From the NCBI GenBank assembly GCA_947475855.1, contig CANJPN010000128.1:1-13018 (forward strand): 13,018 nucleotides of DNA, written 5' to 3'. Source of the stretch: Bradyrhizobiaceae bacterium (lineage in GTDB: Bacteria > Pseudomonadota > Alphaproteobacteria > Rhizobiales > Hyphomicrobiaceae). Below are positions 6,691 to 13,018 of this stretch, piece by piece. Each line of letters opens with the position of its first letter. The stretch's first letter is position 1. The notes below the pieces were generated by a model, which saw only the letters and a program-made list of their open reading frames with translations, was not told the DNA's origin and did not search any database. A program made the position numbers and the translations under genes.

Positions 6691-8058
6691 TTACGCTCGC
6701 ACCGCCATTCCGGTCCCCAAGATAGCCTCGATCGCGGCTGCCGTCGCCATCAACTCGGCATCCTTGTCACGATACCCGATCACCTGCAGCCCAAGCGGCA
6801 ACCCGTTGCTCGACAGGACCGGAAGTGACGCGACCGGCACACCGAGCAGCGTTCCCGGCACCACGTAAATGGGATTACCGGTCGACTTTATCCCGACCGG
6901 TGCTTCAGCGGGTGCCGACAGCGTGATCGAACCATCCACGACCGAAGCGAGCCGCGCATATATCTCGCGCACCTTGTCCCGCTCCGCGATGTTCGCGCGA
7001 TACTCTTCCAGCGTCAGTGCCTCGGCTTCCTTGAGGCGGTCTCGCATCGTCTGGCTGAGCTTGGACGCATCGCGGTCGCTGAAGGTGTTGAGCGGCCAGC
7101 GCGACTCCCACGCGTTGATCTTGCGCGTGAGAAGCATCGCCCGTTGAAGCGCGACTTCCGCAGCCTCGATCTCGACGCTGTCGCGTCGCGTCAGAACCTT
7201 CACACCCGCTTCCCGCAAACGATCGGCCGCGCCCCCAAGTTGAGCCTTGACCCCATCTCCGGTCTCCGCCCACCCCGTCGTCTCCAGCAGCCCAAGCGCA
7301 CGCGGCTTCGACACCGCCGGCGCCGATGCCGGACCAACAAGACCGGGATAGCCGGGATCGCCGCCGGCGCGATCCGCGATCGCTCGCAGTACCGCCCAGC
7401 CGTCGGCCATCGTCGCTGACAGCACGCCCTGCGCGCTCTGGCTCATGTGGTCCATGCTGCCGCCGCGGTTGATCGCGCCGATCGACGGCTTCATGCCGAA
7501 CACGCCGCAATAGCTCGCGGGCCGCAGGATCGAGCCGACCACCTGCGTGCCGAGCGCTGCGCAAAAATAACCAGCTGCGACACCTGCCGCCGATCCCGAC
7601 GAAGATCCGCCGGGCGTGCGCTTGATATCCCAGGGATTGCACGTCGGACCGGGTTCCGTCGCCGCGAACTCCGTCGTCACGGTCTTGCCGACGATGACAG
7701 CGCCGGCTTCACGCAGCGCACGCACCGACGCGCTGTCGAAGCCCGTGCTGTGACCTGCGAATAGCGCAGAGCCCATTTGCGTCGGCATATCCCTGGTTTC
7801 GATGACGTCTTTCACGCCGATCGGCATGCCGTCTACGGGCGACAACGGCTTGCCCTCCCGCCAGCGCTTCGACGATGCCTCGGCGGCAGCCTTCGCCCCC
7901 TCGCGATTGATCGCGGTGAAAACTTGAAGTTCCATTTCACGCGCGTCGATCGCTTCTAAGCAGCGGCCGAGCAGCGCTGATGGGCTGTCATGGCCCGCCC
8001 GGAATGCATCCGCCAAGACAAGGAACGGCTTGGCCGTCGGTTTCATCGGTGCGGCCAT
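6691..8058 (-). CDS. Amidase (amidase signature family)
   Basis: This 455-residue amidase-signature hydrolase cleaves carboxylic amides to acid and ammonia. Seen: GVKD with Lys83, the signature loop TPGGSSSGSAAGVAAG (148-163) with cis-Ser152, and GTQVVGSILRPASYCG (170-185) with nucleophile Ser176. The Lys83-Ser152 spacing (69) and Ser152-Ser176 spacing (24) match those of malonamidase E2 (62/131/155), so the Ser-cisSer-Lys triad is complete. The GTQ...GS..RPAS form is the variant found in many proteobacterial amidases rather than the GatA-type GTDTGGS. There is no signal peptide, so it is cytoplasmic. The ATG overlaps the upstream monooxygenase stop by one base (TGATG), implying translational coupling. 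The 170 bp downstream carry REP-like palindromes. The amide substrate is unknown. Confidence 0.95.
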   Translation of the reverse strand: MAAPMKPTAKPFLVLADAFRAGHDSPSALLGRCLEAIDAREMELQVFTAINREGAKAAAEASSKRWREGKPLSPVDGMPIGVKDVIETRDMPTQMGSALFAGHSTGFDSASVRALREAGAVIVGKTVTTEFAATEPGPTCNPWDIKRTPGGSSSGSAAGVAAGYFCAALGTQVVGSILRPASYCGVFGMKPSIGAINRGGSMDHMSQSAQGVLSATMADGWAVLRAIADRAGGDPGYPGLVGPASAPAVSKPRALGLLETTGWAETGDGVKAQLGGAADRLREAGVKVLTRRDSVEIEAAEVALQRAMLLTRKINAWESRWPLNTFSDRDASKLSQTMRDRLKEAEALTLEEYRANIAERDKVREIYARLASVVDGSITLSAPAEAPVGIKSTGNPIYVVPGTLLGVPVASLPVLSSNGLPLGLQVIGYRDKDAELMATAAAIEAILGTGMAVRA

Positions 8059-9287
8059 CAGTTGCTCTCCAGGGTGATCGAAGCCGCGCGTTGCTGCATG
8101 GCGACCATCGCCGTCTTCAACAGGAAATCACGCGCCTTCTTAGGATCCGCAGCGCTCTCTCTCAGCTCGGCGAAATTCTTTGCCCGCGTCTCGGGATCAC
8201 GCGCCTCGAGCCGCTTCTTGTTGGCGATCGTCTGCGACTGCACGAACTCGTTGGTCACGGTTCGCCGCTGCTTGTCGTAGAGATCCAGCCGCGTGTCAGA
8301 AGCGCCGTTGAGGATCACATCAGCGAGCTTGCCAGAAAGGTTGGCCGCATCTTGTAGACCGCCGTTGAGGCCCATGCCACCGATCGAGTTGTTCACATGC
8401 GCGCTGTCGCCCGCCAGCAGGACGCGCCCCTTCCGGAACGTCCCCGCCACCCGTTGATGGATCGTGTAGAGATTACGATGCACGATGTCGTGCTGGTGCG
8501 GCAGCGGAAAGAACTTCTGCATACGAGCGTGCACGTCTGCGTCGCTCAGGGTCTTCTCCGGGTCCTCGTTGGAATCTGCCGGGAAAACCGTCCGCCACAA
8601 ACCCGGGGGACCATCCGCCGATACCTTGAAGCAGTTGCACCACTCATCCGGGTCCGCGAAATAGGACCGCTCGCAATAGCCGCGGTTGGCCGCAAAATCG
8701 AACGGCGTCGTCAGCACGAGGAATCGCTCTTCGTAGGTGAACCCCTCGAACGGAATGCCCGCCTGCTTGCGCACGGTGCTGCGCCCGCCGTCCGCACCAA
8801 TGAGCCACGCGCCGGTATGCGTCTCGACACCTTGCGGCGTTTCGACTTTTACCGAGACGCTATCGGCGCGCTGCTCGACCTCGGTCACCGTATGGTTGAA
8901 CATCACCTCGATGTTGGCGAGTTTCTCCACCCGCGAGAGCAGCAGCTTCGCTGTCTTGAACTGCTCGCACTGGATCACGAACGGGTGCTTCGTATCGTTC
9001 ATCAAAACCGCATGATCGAACTCTGCGATCTTGGTATTCGTCGGCCGGTCCCAGAACTGGAAGATCGGCGTAACGAGACCTACCCGGGCCATATCCTCGA
9101 CGAGCCCCGGGACGTCCGCCAGAACATCGAGCGTGCCCGGATGCGTCGTCGCCGCCCGCGGATCATCCTGCAGGCAAGGATTGGCGTCGAACACACGCAC
9201 TGGGATTCCAGCCCGGCCAAGCTGCAGAGCACAGAGAAGTCCGACTGGACCCCCGCCGGCCACCAGAACGAGTTTGGATGAGGACAT
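8058..9287 (-). CDS. Class A FAD-dependent aromatic monooxygenase
   Basis: This 409-residue flavoprotein hydroxylase belongs to the p-hydroxybenzoate hydroxylase-like class. Seen: N-terminal Rossmann FAD motif GGGPVG (11-16) with Asp34 at the end of strand 2 for the ribose; the DG motif GADGGRS (164-170), which also contacts NAD(P)H; and the GD motif LLAGDSAH (291-297) followed by GGMGLNGGLQDAANL. Such enzymes insert one oxygen atom into a phenolic or related ring using NAD(P)H. The closest general resemblance is to MhpA/phenol-hydroxylase-like members, but the protein is shorter and lacks the extra C-terminal thioredoxin-like domain of phenol hydroxylases. The SD before the ATG is weak (AAGAAG). 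It is coupled to the amidase by TGATG, which suggests the two act on one compound. Confidence 0.93.
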   Translation of the reverse strand: MSSSKLVLVAGGGPVGLLCALQLGRAGIPVRVFDANPCLQDDPRAATTHPGTLDVLADVPGLVEDMARVGLVTPIFQFWDRPTNTKIAEFDHAVLMNDTKHPFVIQCEQFKTAKLLLSRVEKLANIEVMFNHTVTEVEQRADSVSVKVETPQGVETHTGAWLIGADGGRSTVRKQAGIPFEGFTYEERFLVLTTPFDFAANRGYCERSYFADPDEWCNCFKVSADGPPGLWRTVFPADSNEDPEKTLSDADVHARMQKFFPLPHQHDIVHRNLYTIHQRVAGTFRKGRVLLAGDSAHVNNSIGGMGLNGGLQDAANLSGKLADVILNGASDTRLDLYDKQRRTVTNEFVQSQTIANKKRLEARDPETRAKNFAELRESAADPKKARDFLLKTAMVAMQQRAASITLESN

Positions 9288-9300
9288 GGTTACTTCTTTA

Positions 9301-9340
9301 TAGGTTGGGTCAACGCCGCCAATCGCGCCGCAAACCCAAC
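9301..9340. repeat. REP-like palindrome of the TAGGTTGGGT type
   Basis: TAGGTTGGGTCAACG opens the element; GTTGGGT (9304-9310) pairs with ACCCAAC (9334-9340). A third ACCCAAC lies at 9409-9415, overlapping the end of the DUF2848 gene. The design (TAGG, G-rich arm, complementary arm at the end) resembles the three elements at 6541-6676, with different arm sequence. Confidence 0.55.
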
Positions 9341-9405
9341 GTGACCAGACACGACCGCAAAGTTATGGGGTCACGGCCCATCTGTGGCCTGCCCCGACCC
9401 ATGCA

Positions 9406-10101
9406 CTAACCCAACACCGGCAGCGTCGTGATCGCATACCCGCTCGTGATCTTGCGGCCGAGCACGGGATCCTCGATCTCATAGTCGAAACGATCAGCCG
9501 GACGGATGCCCCCTTTGGCCGCAAACGTGCCGCAGAACATCAGGGTTCCGTCCGCCAGCGCCTTACCGCCGTTCGTGTAGCGCGAGATCAGATCCCCAGG
9601 TGAAAGCATCCCCACGACTGCGCCTTCCTGATAGAGCACGCGCCCGCCCTTCTCTGGAATGTAAGACCGCAGCATCAGCTTGTCCCAATGCGGCGCGCAC
9701 GCGTCGTAGGCCCAGAACGACATCGCGATCGGCTTGTCGCACATTTGCTTCGACACCGTCACGCCATAGGTCTCGACCTCCCGATCCGTGTGATCGGAGC
9801 CGACGCCGACCCACATCTTGCCGCCGGTCTGCAGGACCACGTACTCGACCTCGCCGCTCGATGCCGTCCCTGTGGCTTCGATCGTCTCTGCCGTCGTAAT
9901 GCGCGACGCCGACACGCGATAGAAGATCGGTGTCGTGGCTGGTGGCTTCACGCCGAGCTCTTCGAGTTCCTTGATATGCTTCTGCACCGCCGCGGGATCA
10001 CGTCCGGTCCAACCTGCAATAACGGCTTGGCTGATCGTCACCTCGCGCTCGGCCGTGCCGGAAGCGTCGTAGAACTTCGCTTTGATCTTGATGCTGGACA
10101 C
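9406..10101 (-). CDS. DUF2848 family protein (FAH-like fold suspected)
   Basis: This 231-residue protein (from the start chosen here) has the pattern of DUF2848. Seen: VIAGWTGRDPAAVQKHIKEL (27-46), PIFYRVSASRITTA, VGVGSDHTDRE (98-108), SKQMCDKPIA, PHWDKLMLRSYI, a PGDLI loop and GTFAAKGGIRPADRF near the C-terminus. The GTF...PADRF..EIEDPVLG end recalls fumarylacetoacetate hydrolase-fold proteins, so a metal-dependent acid or lactone hydrolase is possible; no member's reaction is known to me. GTG 10101 is preferred because GAGGGG sits six bases upstream (10108-10113). An in-frame GTG at 10140 has only a poor SD. It is the first gene of the minus-strand run, 118 bp before the monooxygenase. Confidence 0.85.
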   Translation of the reverse strand: MSSIKIKAKFYDASGTAEREVTISQAVIAGWTGRDPAAVQKHIKELEELGVKPPATTPIFYRVSASRITTAETIEATGTASSGEVEYVVLQTGGKMWVGVGSDHTDREVETYGVTVSKQMCDKPIAMSFWAYDACAPHWDKLMLRSYIPEKGGRVLYQEGAVVGMLSPGDLISRYTNGGKALADGTLMFCGTFAAKGGIRPADRFDYEIEDPVLGRKITSGYAITTLPVLG

Positions 10102-10561
10102 CTTCGTCCCCTCAGCTTGCTGCCGCAATGTCGTCGGCACCTACCTTAAGCAGGGTCGAGTATCGGTTTCAACGGGCAGGCGATGACAATGGATGACGCA
10201 TCCCACCGCAGGGGCCCGTTAAGGATGCTACATCACGGAAATCCCGCTCGGTGAGAAAACGAATGCGGAATCCGCTACCCCCGTAGAAAGGGCCGAACAA
10301 ATTGGCGCATCCCAACCGGGCAGTCGAAGCAGCCACCCCGAAGCCCTCGAAGCGTCCAAATGAGGGCGCGTTCCATCACGCCTTCGCGATCCCAAGTGAA
10401 CTCCAGATGACGCCCTGTTGCTTTGCAGTTGAGGGCCGAGCGGCGGCATATTCAGGCCATCGAACACGCCAATCGCGGCCGACCTTCACACCCGTTGGGC
10501 ACGACCTGCCAGTTCGAGAAAAGCTGGAAAACCAGATAAGCGTCAACAAATGGAGATGAGC
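10102..10561. other. 460-base region without a supported gene
   Basis: It must hold the promoter of the DUF2848 gene on the left and that of the small exported peptide on the right. Reading frames on both strands (79 and 85 residues) have no recognisable composition or motif. A loose inverted repeat AACGGGC (10171-10177)/GCCCGTT (10214-10220) and a small CTGG-AAAA-CCAG hairpin (10524-10535) are the only structures seen. It separates the catabolic block from core-type genes. Confidence 0.5.
10108..10113 (-). promoter_or_regulatory. Shine-Dalgarno sequence deciding the DUF2848 start
   Basis: The minus strand reads GAGGGG, six bases before GTG at 10101. It lies inside the longer reading frame that would begin at 10140, and supports the shorter protein. 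Confidence 0.6.
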
Positions 10562-10699
10562 ATGAAAACCGTTATCCTCACAGCTACCTTGATCGCTTCG
10601 GTCCTCGTCAGCGCCATCGGCGCCAACGCCGCAGACCGCCCTGCCAAGTTCGACGGAGCGAAGTTCTTCGCTGAGCAGTCAGACCGCGCCACTCAGTAA
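10562..10699 (+). CDS. Small exported peptide of unknown function (45 aa)
   Basis: A 45-codon frame opens at ATG with GGAG (10552-10555) six bases upstream. Residues 1-23 form a textbook signal peptide: Lys2, the hydrophobic core VILTATLIASVLVSAIG, and Ala-Asn-Ala before the predicted cleavage. This would leave a mature peptide of about 22 residues, ADRPAKFDGAKFFAEQSDRA plus two. It is followed 31 bases later by a strong terminator hairpin, as expected for a short monocistronic transcript. I do not recognise the family. A mature part of basic/acidic residues with a FDGAKFF core suggests a folded or partner-binding periplasmic peptide rather than a toxin, but this is speculation. Confidence 0.6.
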   Translation: MKTVILTATLIASVLVSAIGANAADRPAKFDGAKFFAEQSDRATQ

Positions 10700-10730
10700 T
10701 ACTGGCGACTTCGAACTGCAGACATAGAGA

Positions 10731-10770
10731 CACCGCCGCGTAGCTCTCTACGCGGCGGTGCGTTATTTTC
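10731..10770 (+). terminator. Intrinsic terminator between the small peptide gene and ndk
   Basis: CACCGCCGCGTAG (10731-10743) and its exact complement (10748-10760) form a 13-bp GC-rich stem with a CTCT loop, followed on the plus strand by CGTTATTTTC. It should end the small peptide transcript. As it lies 34 bases beyond the ndk stop on the other strand, it may also stop ndk transcription, although the tail on that side is poor in U. Confidence 0.75.
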
Positions 10771-10793
10771 AGCTACTGTATTAAGCGTCCGCG

Positions 10794-11216
10794 TCAGCCG
10801 ACGATCTCATCGAGGCGGAAGTTCAGCGAAATCTCACGGTCAGCTGCTGCCGGGCTGTCGGAACCGTGCGAGGAGTTCTCGCCGACGCTCTTGGCGAACA
10901 GCTTACGAATGGTGCCCTCGGCAGCCTTCGCCGGATCGGTTGCGCCCATGACTTCACGGTACTTCGCGATGGCGTTTTCGCCTTCGAGAACCTGAAGAAC
11001 GATCGGACCCGAGGTCATGAAATCGGTCAATTCGCCGTAGAACGGGCGGGCCTTGTGCTCCTCGTAGAACTTCTCGGCCTGAGCGCGGGTCCAGCGCACG
11101 CGCTTCTGGGCGACGATGCGAAGTCCGGCCTTCTCGATCACGGCATTGATGGCGCCGGTGAGGTTGCGGGCGGTAGCGTCCGGCTTGATGATGGAGAATG
11201 TGCGCTCGATGGCCAT
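10794..11216 (-). CDS. ndk: Nucleoside diphosphate kinase
   Basis: This 140-residue enzyme transfers the gamma-phosphate of ATP to other NDPs through a phosphohistidine and balances nucleotide pools in the cytoplasm. Seen: MAIERTFSIIKPDA start with Lys11, Tyr51, Arg87, Thr93, Arg104, Asn114 and the active-site loop NSSHGSDS with His117. All active-site residues of the family are present at canonical spacing, and the length is standard. The SD is weak (GAGACA before the ATG). It is monocistronic as far as visible: the upstream neighbour on this strand ends 114 bp away and a strong hairpin lies just beyond its stop codon. It is a core housekeeping gene and marks the end of the accessory block. 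Confidence 0.99.
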   Translation of the reverse strand: MAIERTFSIIKPDATARNLTGAINAVIEKAGLRIVAQKRVRWTRAQAEKFYEEHKARPFYGELTDFMTSGPIVLQVLEGENAIAKYREVMGATDPAKAAEGTIRKLFAKSVGENSSHGSDSPAAADREISLNFRLDEIVG

Positions 11217-11330
11217 TTGTCTGTCTCGTTTGTTCGCTAAGAATTCGATGCGCGGCTTATAGCTGTGGCCACCCCCGTCAGCAAGCCGCGCAATAAGTCG
11301 CCCCGCATCACCAGGACAGCACCCAGATAG

Positions 11331-11596
11331 CTACTTCTTGGCCCCACCGCCGAGCAGCCGGGCGATCAGCCAGATCGGCACCACGATGACTGCCCCGATC
11401 AGGAAATAGCCGAGCAACGCCTCCACCCAGCGGAAGCCCATGTCATAAAGCCGCTGCAGCAGGAAATCGATCCGCCTGAACAGTTCGCCCGGCGTCACCC
11501 CAACGCCGACATGGCGATGCCAACGACGATCGAGATCAGCACGAGGCGAATGACGATGCCGAGCGGATTACCACCCAAAAACCGTTCCAGATCCAT
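11331..11596 (-). pseudogene. DUF6460-like small membrane protein, frame broken at a G run
   Basis: The first frame (11596-11495) encodes 33 residues: MDLERFLGGNPLGIVIRLVL and a hydrophobic segment ending in SALG, then TGA. The second frame (GTG at 11498 to TAG at 11331) encodes 55 residues: TPGELFRRIDFLLQRLYDMG, then a second membrane helix (about YFLIGAVIVVPIWLIARLL) and a GGGAKK tail. Joined, they give an 88-residue protein with two membrane helices that fits my recollection of the alphaproteobacterial DUF6460 family. The break lies in TTGGGGTGACG, where one more G would restore LGVTPGE. It may be a sequencing error, a true frameshift, or two coupled genes, since the stop TGA overlaps the GTG by two bases. 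The start codon at 11596 has GGAG about ten bases upstream. Confidence 0.7.
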
Positions 11597-11690
11597 TATG
11601 CTTCGGCTCCGCTTCCCCGGCACGCGCATCGACTGCTGAGACCGAACGCCATAGCACGCCAGCCCCCGACGAGAAACAAAACGCATTTCC

Positions 11691-13018
11691 ATGCGACGCC
11701 GCCAGCCGACCACCGCAGCCCGACCAGAGAGAAAGCCGCCAGCCGGTGCACTTCCGGCTATGTTCGCAAACTGGTTTTCCTCGCGCGGCTGGAGCCCCCG
11801 CCCGCATCAGTTGGCCCTTCTGGAACAGGCGAGCTCTCAGCGCTCGACGCTGCTTATCGCCCCCACTGGCGCCGGCAAGACCCTCGCCGGGTTCCTACCA
11901 AGCCTCGTCGATCTCGCGGCTCACCCACGCAAGCGCAATGGCGCAGGCCTTCACACCCTCTATATCTCGCCTTTGAAGGCCCTCGCCGTCGATATCGCCC
12001 GCAATCTCGAACGGCCCGTCGCCGAGATGGCACTTCCCATCCGTATTGAAACCCGAACGGGCGACACGAGCCCGGCGAAGCGACAGCGACAGCGCATCAA
12101 GCCGCCCGACATGCTTCTCACCACGCCAGAAAGCCTCGCCCTGCTCCTGACGCATGCCGACAGCGCCTATCTCTTCGCCGACCTGCGTTTCGTGATCCTC
12201 GACGAGTTGCACGCATTGGCTGCCTCAAAACGCGGAGATCTCCTCTCCCTGGGTCTCGCACGTCTTCGCACCTTGGCGCCTGACCTCGTGGCAACCGGCT
12301 TGTCTGCCACCGTAGCCCGCCCCTCCGAGCTGCGCGCTTTCCTGGTGGCCCAGACCAATCCGGAAATCATGATCGAGATGTCTGATCTCGTCGTAGCATC
12401 CGCGGGTGCGCCGCCGGACATCCGCATCATGGAAACAGAAGACCAGATACCCTGGGCCGGCCACACCACGCGCTACGCTGTCCGCGAGATCTACGCGGCA
12501 CTCAAGGCCCATCGGCTCAGTCTCGTGTTCGTCAACACGCGCAGCCAGGCCGAGTTGATGTTCCAGGAGCTGTGGCGCGTCAATGACGACAACTTACCCA
12601 TCGGCCTCCACCACGGATCGCTCGACGCCAACCAGCGCCGCAAAGTCGAAAGCGCGATGGCCGAAGGCCGGCTCAAGGCCGTGGTTTGTACTTCAACGCT
12701 CGATCTCGGTATCGACTGGGGCGATGTCGATCTCGTCGTCAACGTCGGCGCTCCCAAGGGCGCAAGCCGATTGACCCAGCGCATCGGCCGCGCCAATCAC
12801 CGCCTCGACGAATCGAGCCAAGCCTTGCTCGTGCCGTCGAACCGCTTCGAAGTGCTCGAATGTCGCGCCGCACTCGAAGCCGCAGGGGCAGGCGCCCAGG
12901 ACGCCGCGATGTCCCGCACCGGCGCACTCGATGCGCTGGCCCAGCACGTCGCCTGCACGGCCGCAGCGAGCCCCTTCGCCCCCGACGCGCTCTACGCCGA
13001 AATCCGGAGCGCCGCGCC
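11691..13018 (+). CDS. Ligase-associated Lhr-type DEXH-box DNA helicase (partial, C-terminus beyond window)
   Basis: At least 442 residues of an ATP-dependent 3'-5' helicase of the Lhr-core type, which in many bacteria is encoded with a DNA ligase, an exonuclease and the phosphoesterase PdeM in a DNA-repair cluster. Seen: Q-motif region PRPHQLALL (37-45), Walker A APTGAGKT (57-64), SPLKALA (94-100), TTPESL, DEXH box DELH (171-174), motif III GLSAT (203-207), VFVNTR (279-284), motif V TSTLDLGID (334-342) and motif VI QRIGRANHR (363-371). Both RecA-like domains are intact and the winged-helix/Lhr domain begins at the right edge. Start uncertain: ATG 11691 keeps the LPA..FANWF stretch that resembles homologue N-termini, while ATG 11760 is the other option; neither has a good SD. 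It is divergent from the DUF6460-like gene. A partner pdeM gene may follow outside the window. Confidence 0.93.
   Translation, partial: MRRRQPTTAARPERKPPAGALPAMFANWFSSRGWSPRPHQLALLEQASSQRSTLLIAPTGAGKTLAGFLPSLVDLAAHPRKRNGAGLHTLYISPLKALAVDIARNLERPVAEMALPIRIETRTGDTSPAKRQRQRIKPPDMLLTTPESLALLLTHADSAYLFADLRFVILDELHALAASKRGDLLSLGLARLRTLAPDLVATGLSATVARPSELRAFLVAQTNPEIMIEMSDLVVASAGAPPDIRIMETEDQIPWAGHTTRYAVREIYAALKAHRLSLVFVNTRSQAELMFQELWRVNDDNLPIGLHHGSLDANQRRKVESAMAEGRLKAVVCTSTLDLGIDWGDVDLVVNVGAPKGASRLTQRIGRANHRLDESSQALLVPSNRFEVLECRAALEAAGAGAQDAAMSRTGALDALAQHVACTAAASPFAPDALYAEIRSAA

Noticed and set aside
8397..9281. 294-codon plus-strand open frame
   Set aside because: It lies antisense to the well-supported FAD monooxygenase; no recognisable motif and Arg/His-rich composition.
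9361..9403. Possible terminator in the monooxygenase-DUF2848 gap (GGGGTC...GACCC)
   Set aside because: The stem is interrupted and has no U-run on either strand, so it is too weak to call.
10228..10467. 79-codon minus-strand frame in the intergenic region
   Set aside because: No SD, no motif, and atypical composition; not distinguishable from chance.
10302..10559. 85-codon plus-strand frame ending just before the small peptide gene
   Set aside because: No SD and no recognisable feature. Its end overlaps the SD region of the small peptide, which might suggest coupling, but the protein sequence looks random.
11597..11713. N-terminal extension of the DUF6460-like first frame (to 72 residues)
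   Set aside because: The extension is Arg-rich and unlike the membrane protein; ATG at 11596 gives a typical N-terminus, and the extension overlaps the helicase 5' end.

Overview
The window looks like chromosomal DNA of a high-GC alphaproteobacterium, most likely of the order Hyphomicrobiales (Bradyrhizobium/Rhodoplanes-like). This rests on strong third-position GC bias, tripartite-tricarboxylate-type (Bug) periplasmic receptors, a ligase-associated Lhr-type helicase, a small DUF6460-like membrane protein, and intergenic palindromes of the TAGGGTGCGG...CCGCACC and TAGGTTGGGT...ACCCAAC kinds. Assignment to a genus is inference.

Layout. Positions 1-10101 form an accessory, apparently catabolic block. 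At the left edge is the N-terminal part of an arylmalonate-decarboxylase-like enzyme (minus strand). It is divergent from an atypical Bug-type receptor (plus strand). The receptor runs convergently, with only 6 bp between, into a long run of minus-strand genes. In transcription order these are: DUF2848 protein (10101-9406), class A FAD monooxygenase (9287-8058), amidase (8058-6691, 1-nt TGATG overlap with the monooxygenase), a 170-bp spacer with three palindromic repeats, cupin (6520-6140), zinc-free quinone-oxidoreductase-like MDR enzyme (6081-5080), secreted alpha/beta hydrolase (5034-4063), canonical Bug receptor (4048-3062) and an arylsulfotransferase-family beta-propeller protein (3052-1757). 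Spacing in the last five genes is 9-58 bp, which is operon-like.

Positions 10102-10561 hold no convincing gene. From 10562 on the content is core-like: a 45-aa exported peptide with a strong downstream terminator hairpin, nucleoside diphosphate kinase (ndk, minus), a small DUF6460-like membrane protein whose frame is broken at a run of G residues (minus), and the first ~440 residues of a ligase-associated DEXH-box helicase (plus, running off the right edge).

How the genes may work together (inference). Bug receptors bind organic acids. The soluble enzymes (amidase, hydrolase, monooxygenase, MDR oxidoreductase, cupin, AMDase-like decarboxylase) are the usual tools for degrading an aromatic or substituted carboxylic acid or amide. 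The combination with a sulfotransferase-like protein and a DUF2848 protein is not a pathway I recognise. No TctA/TctB transport membrane subunits and no regulator are visible in the window, so both receptors are orphans here.
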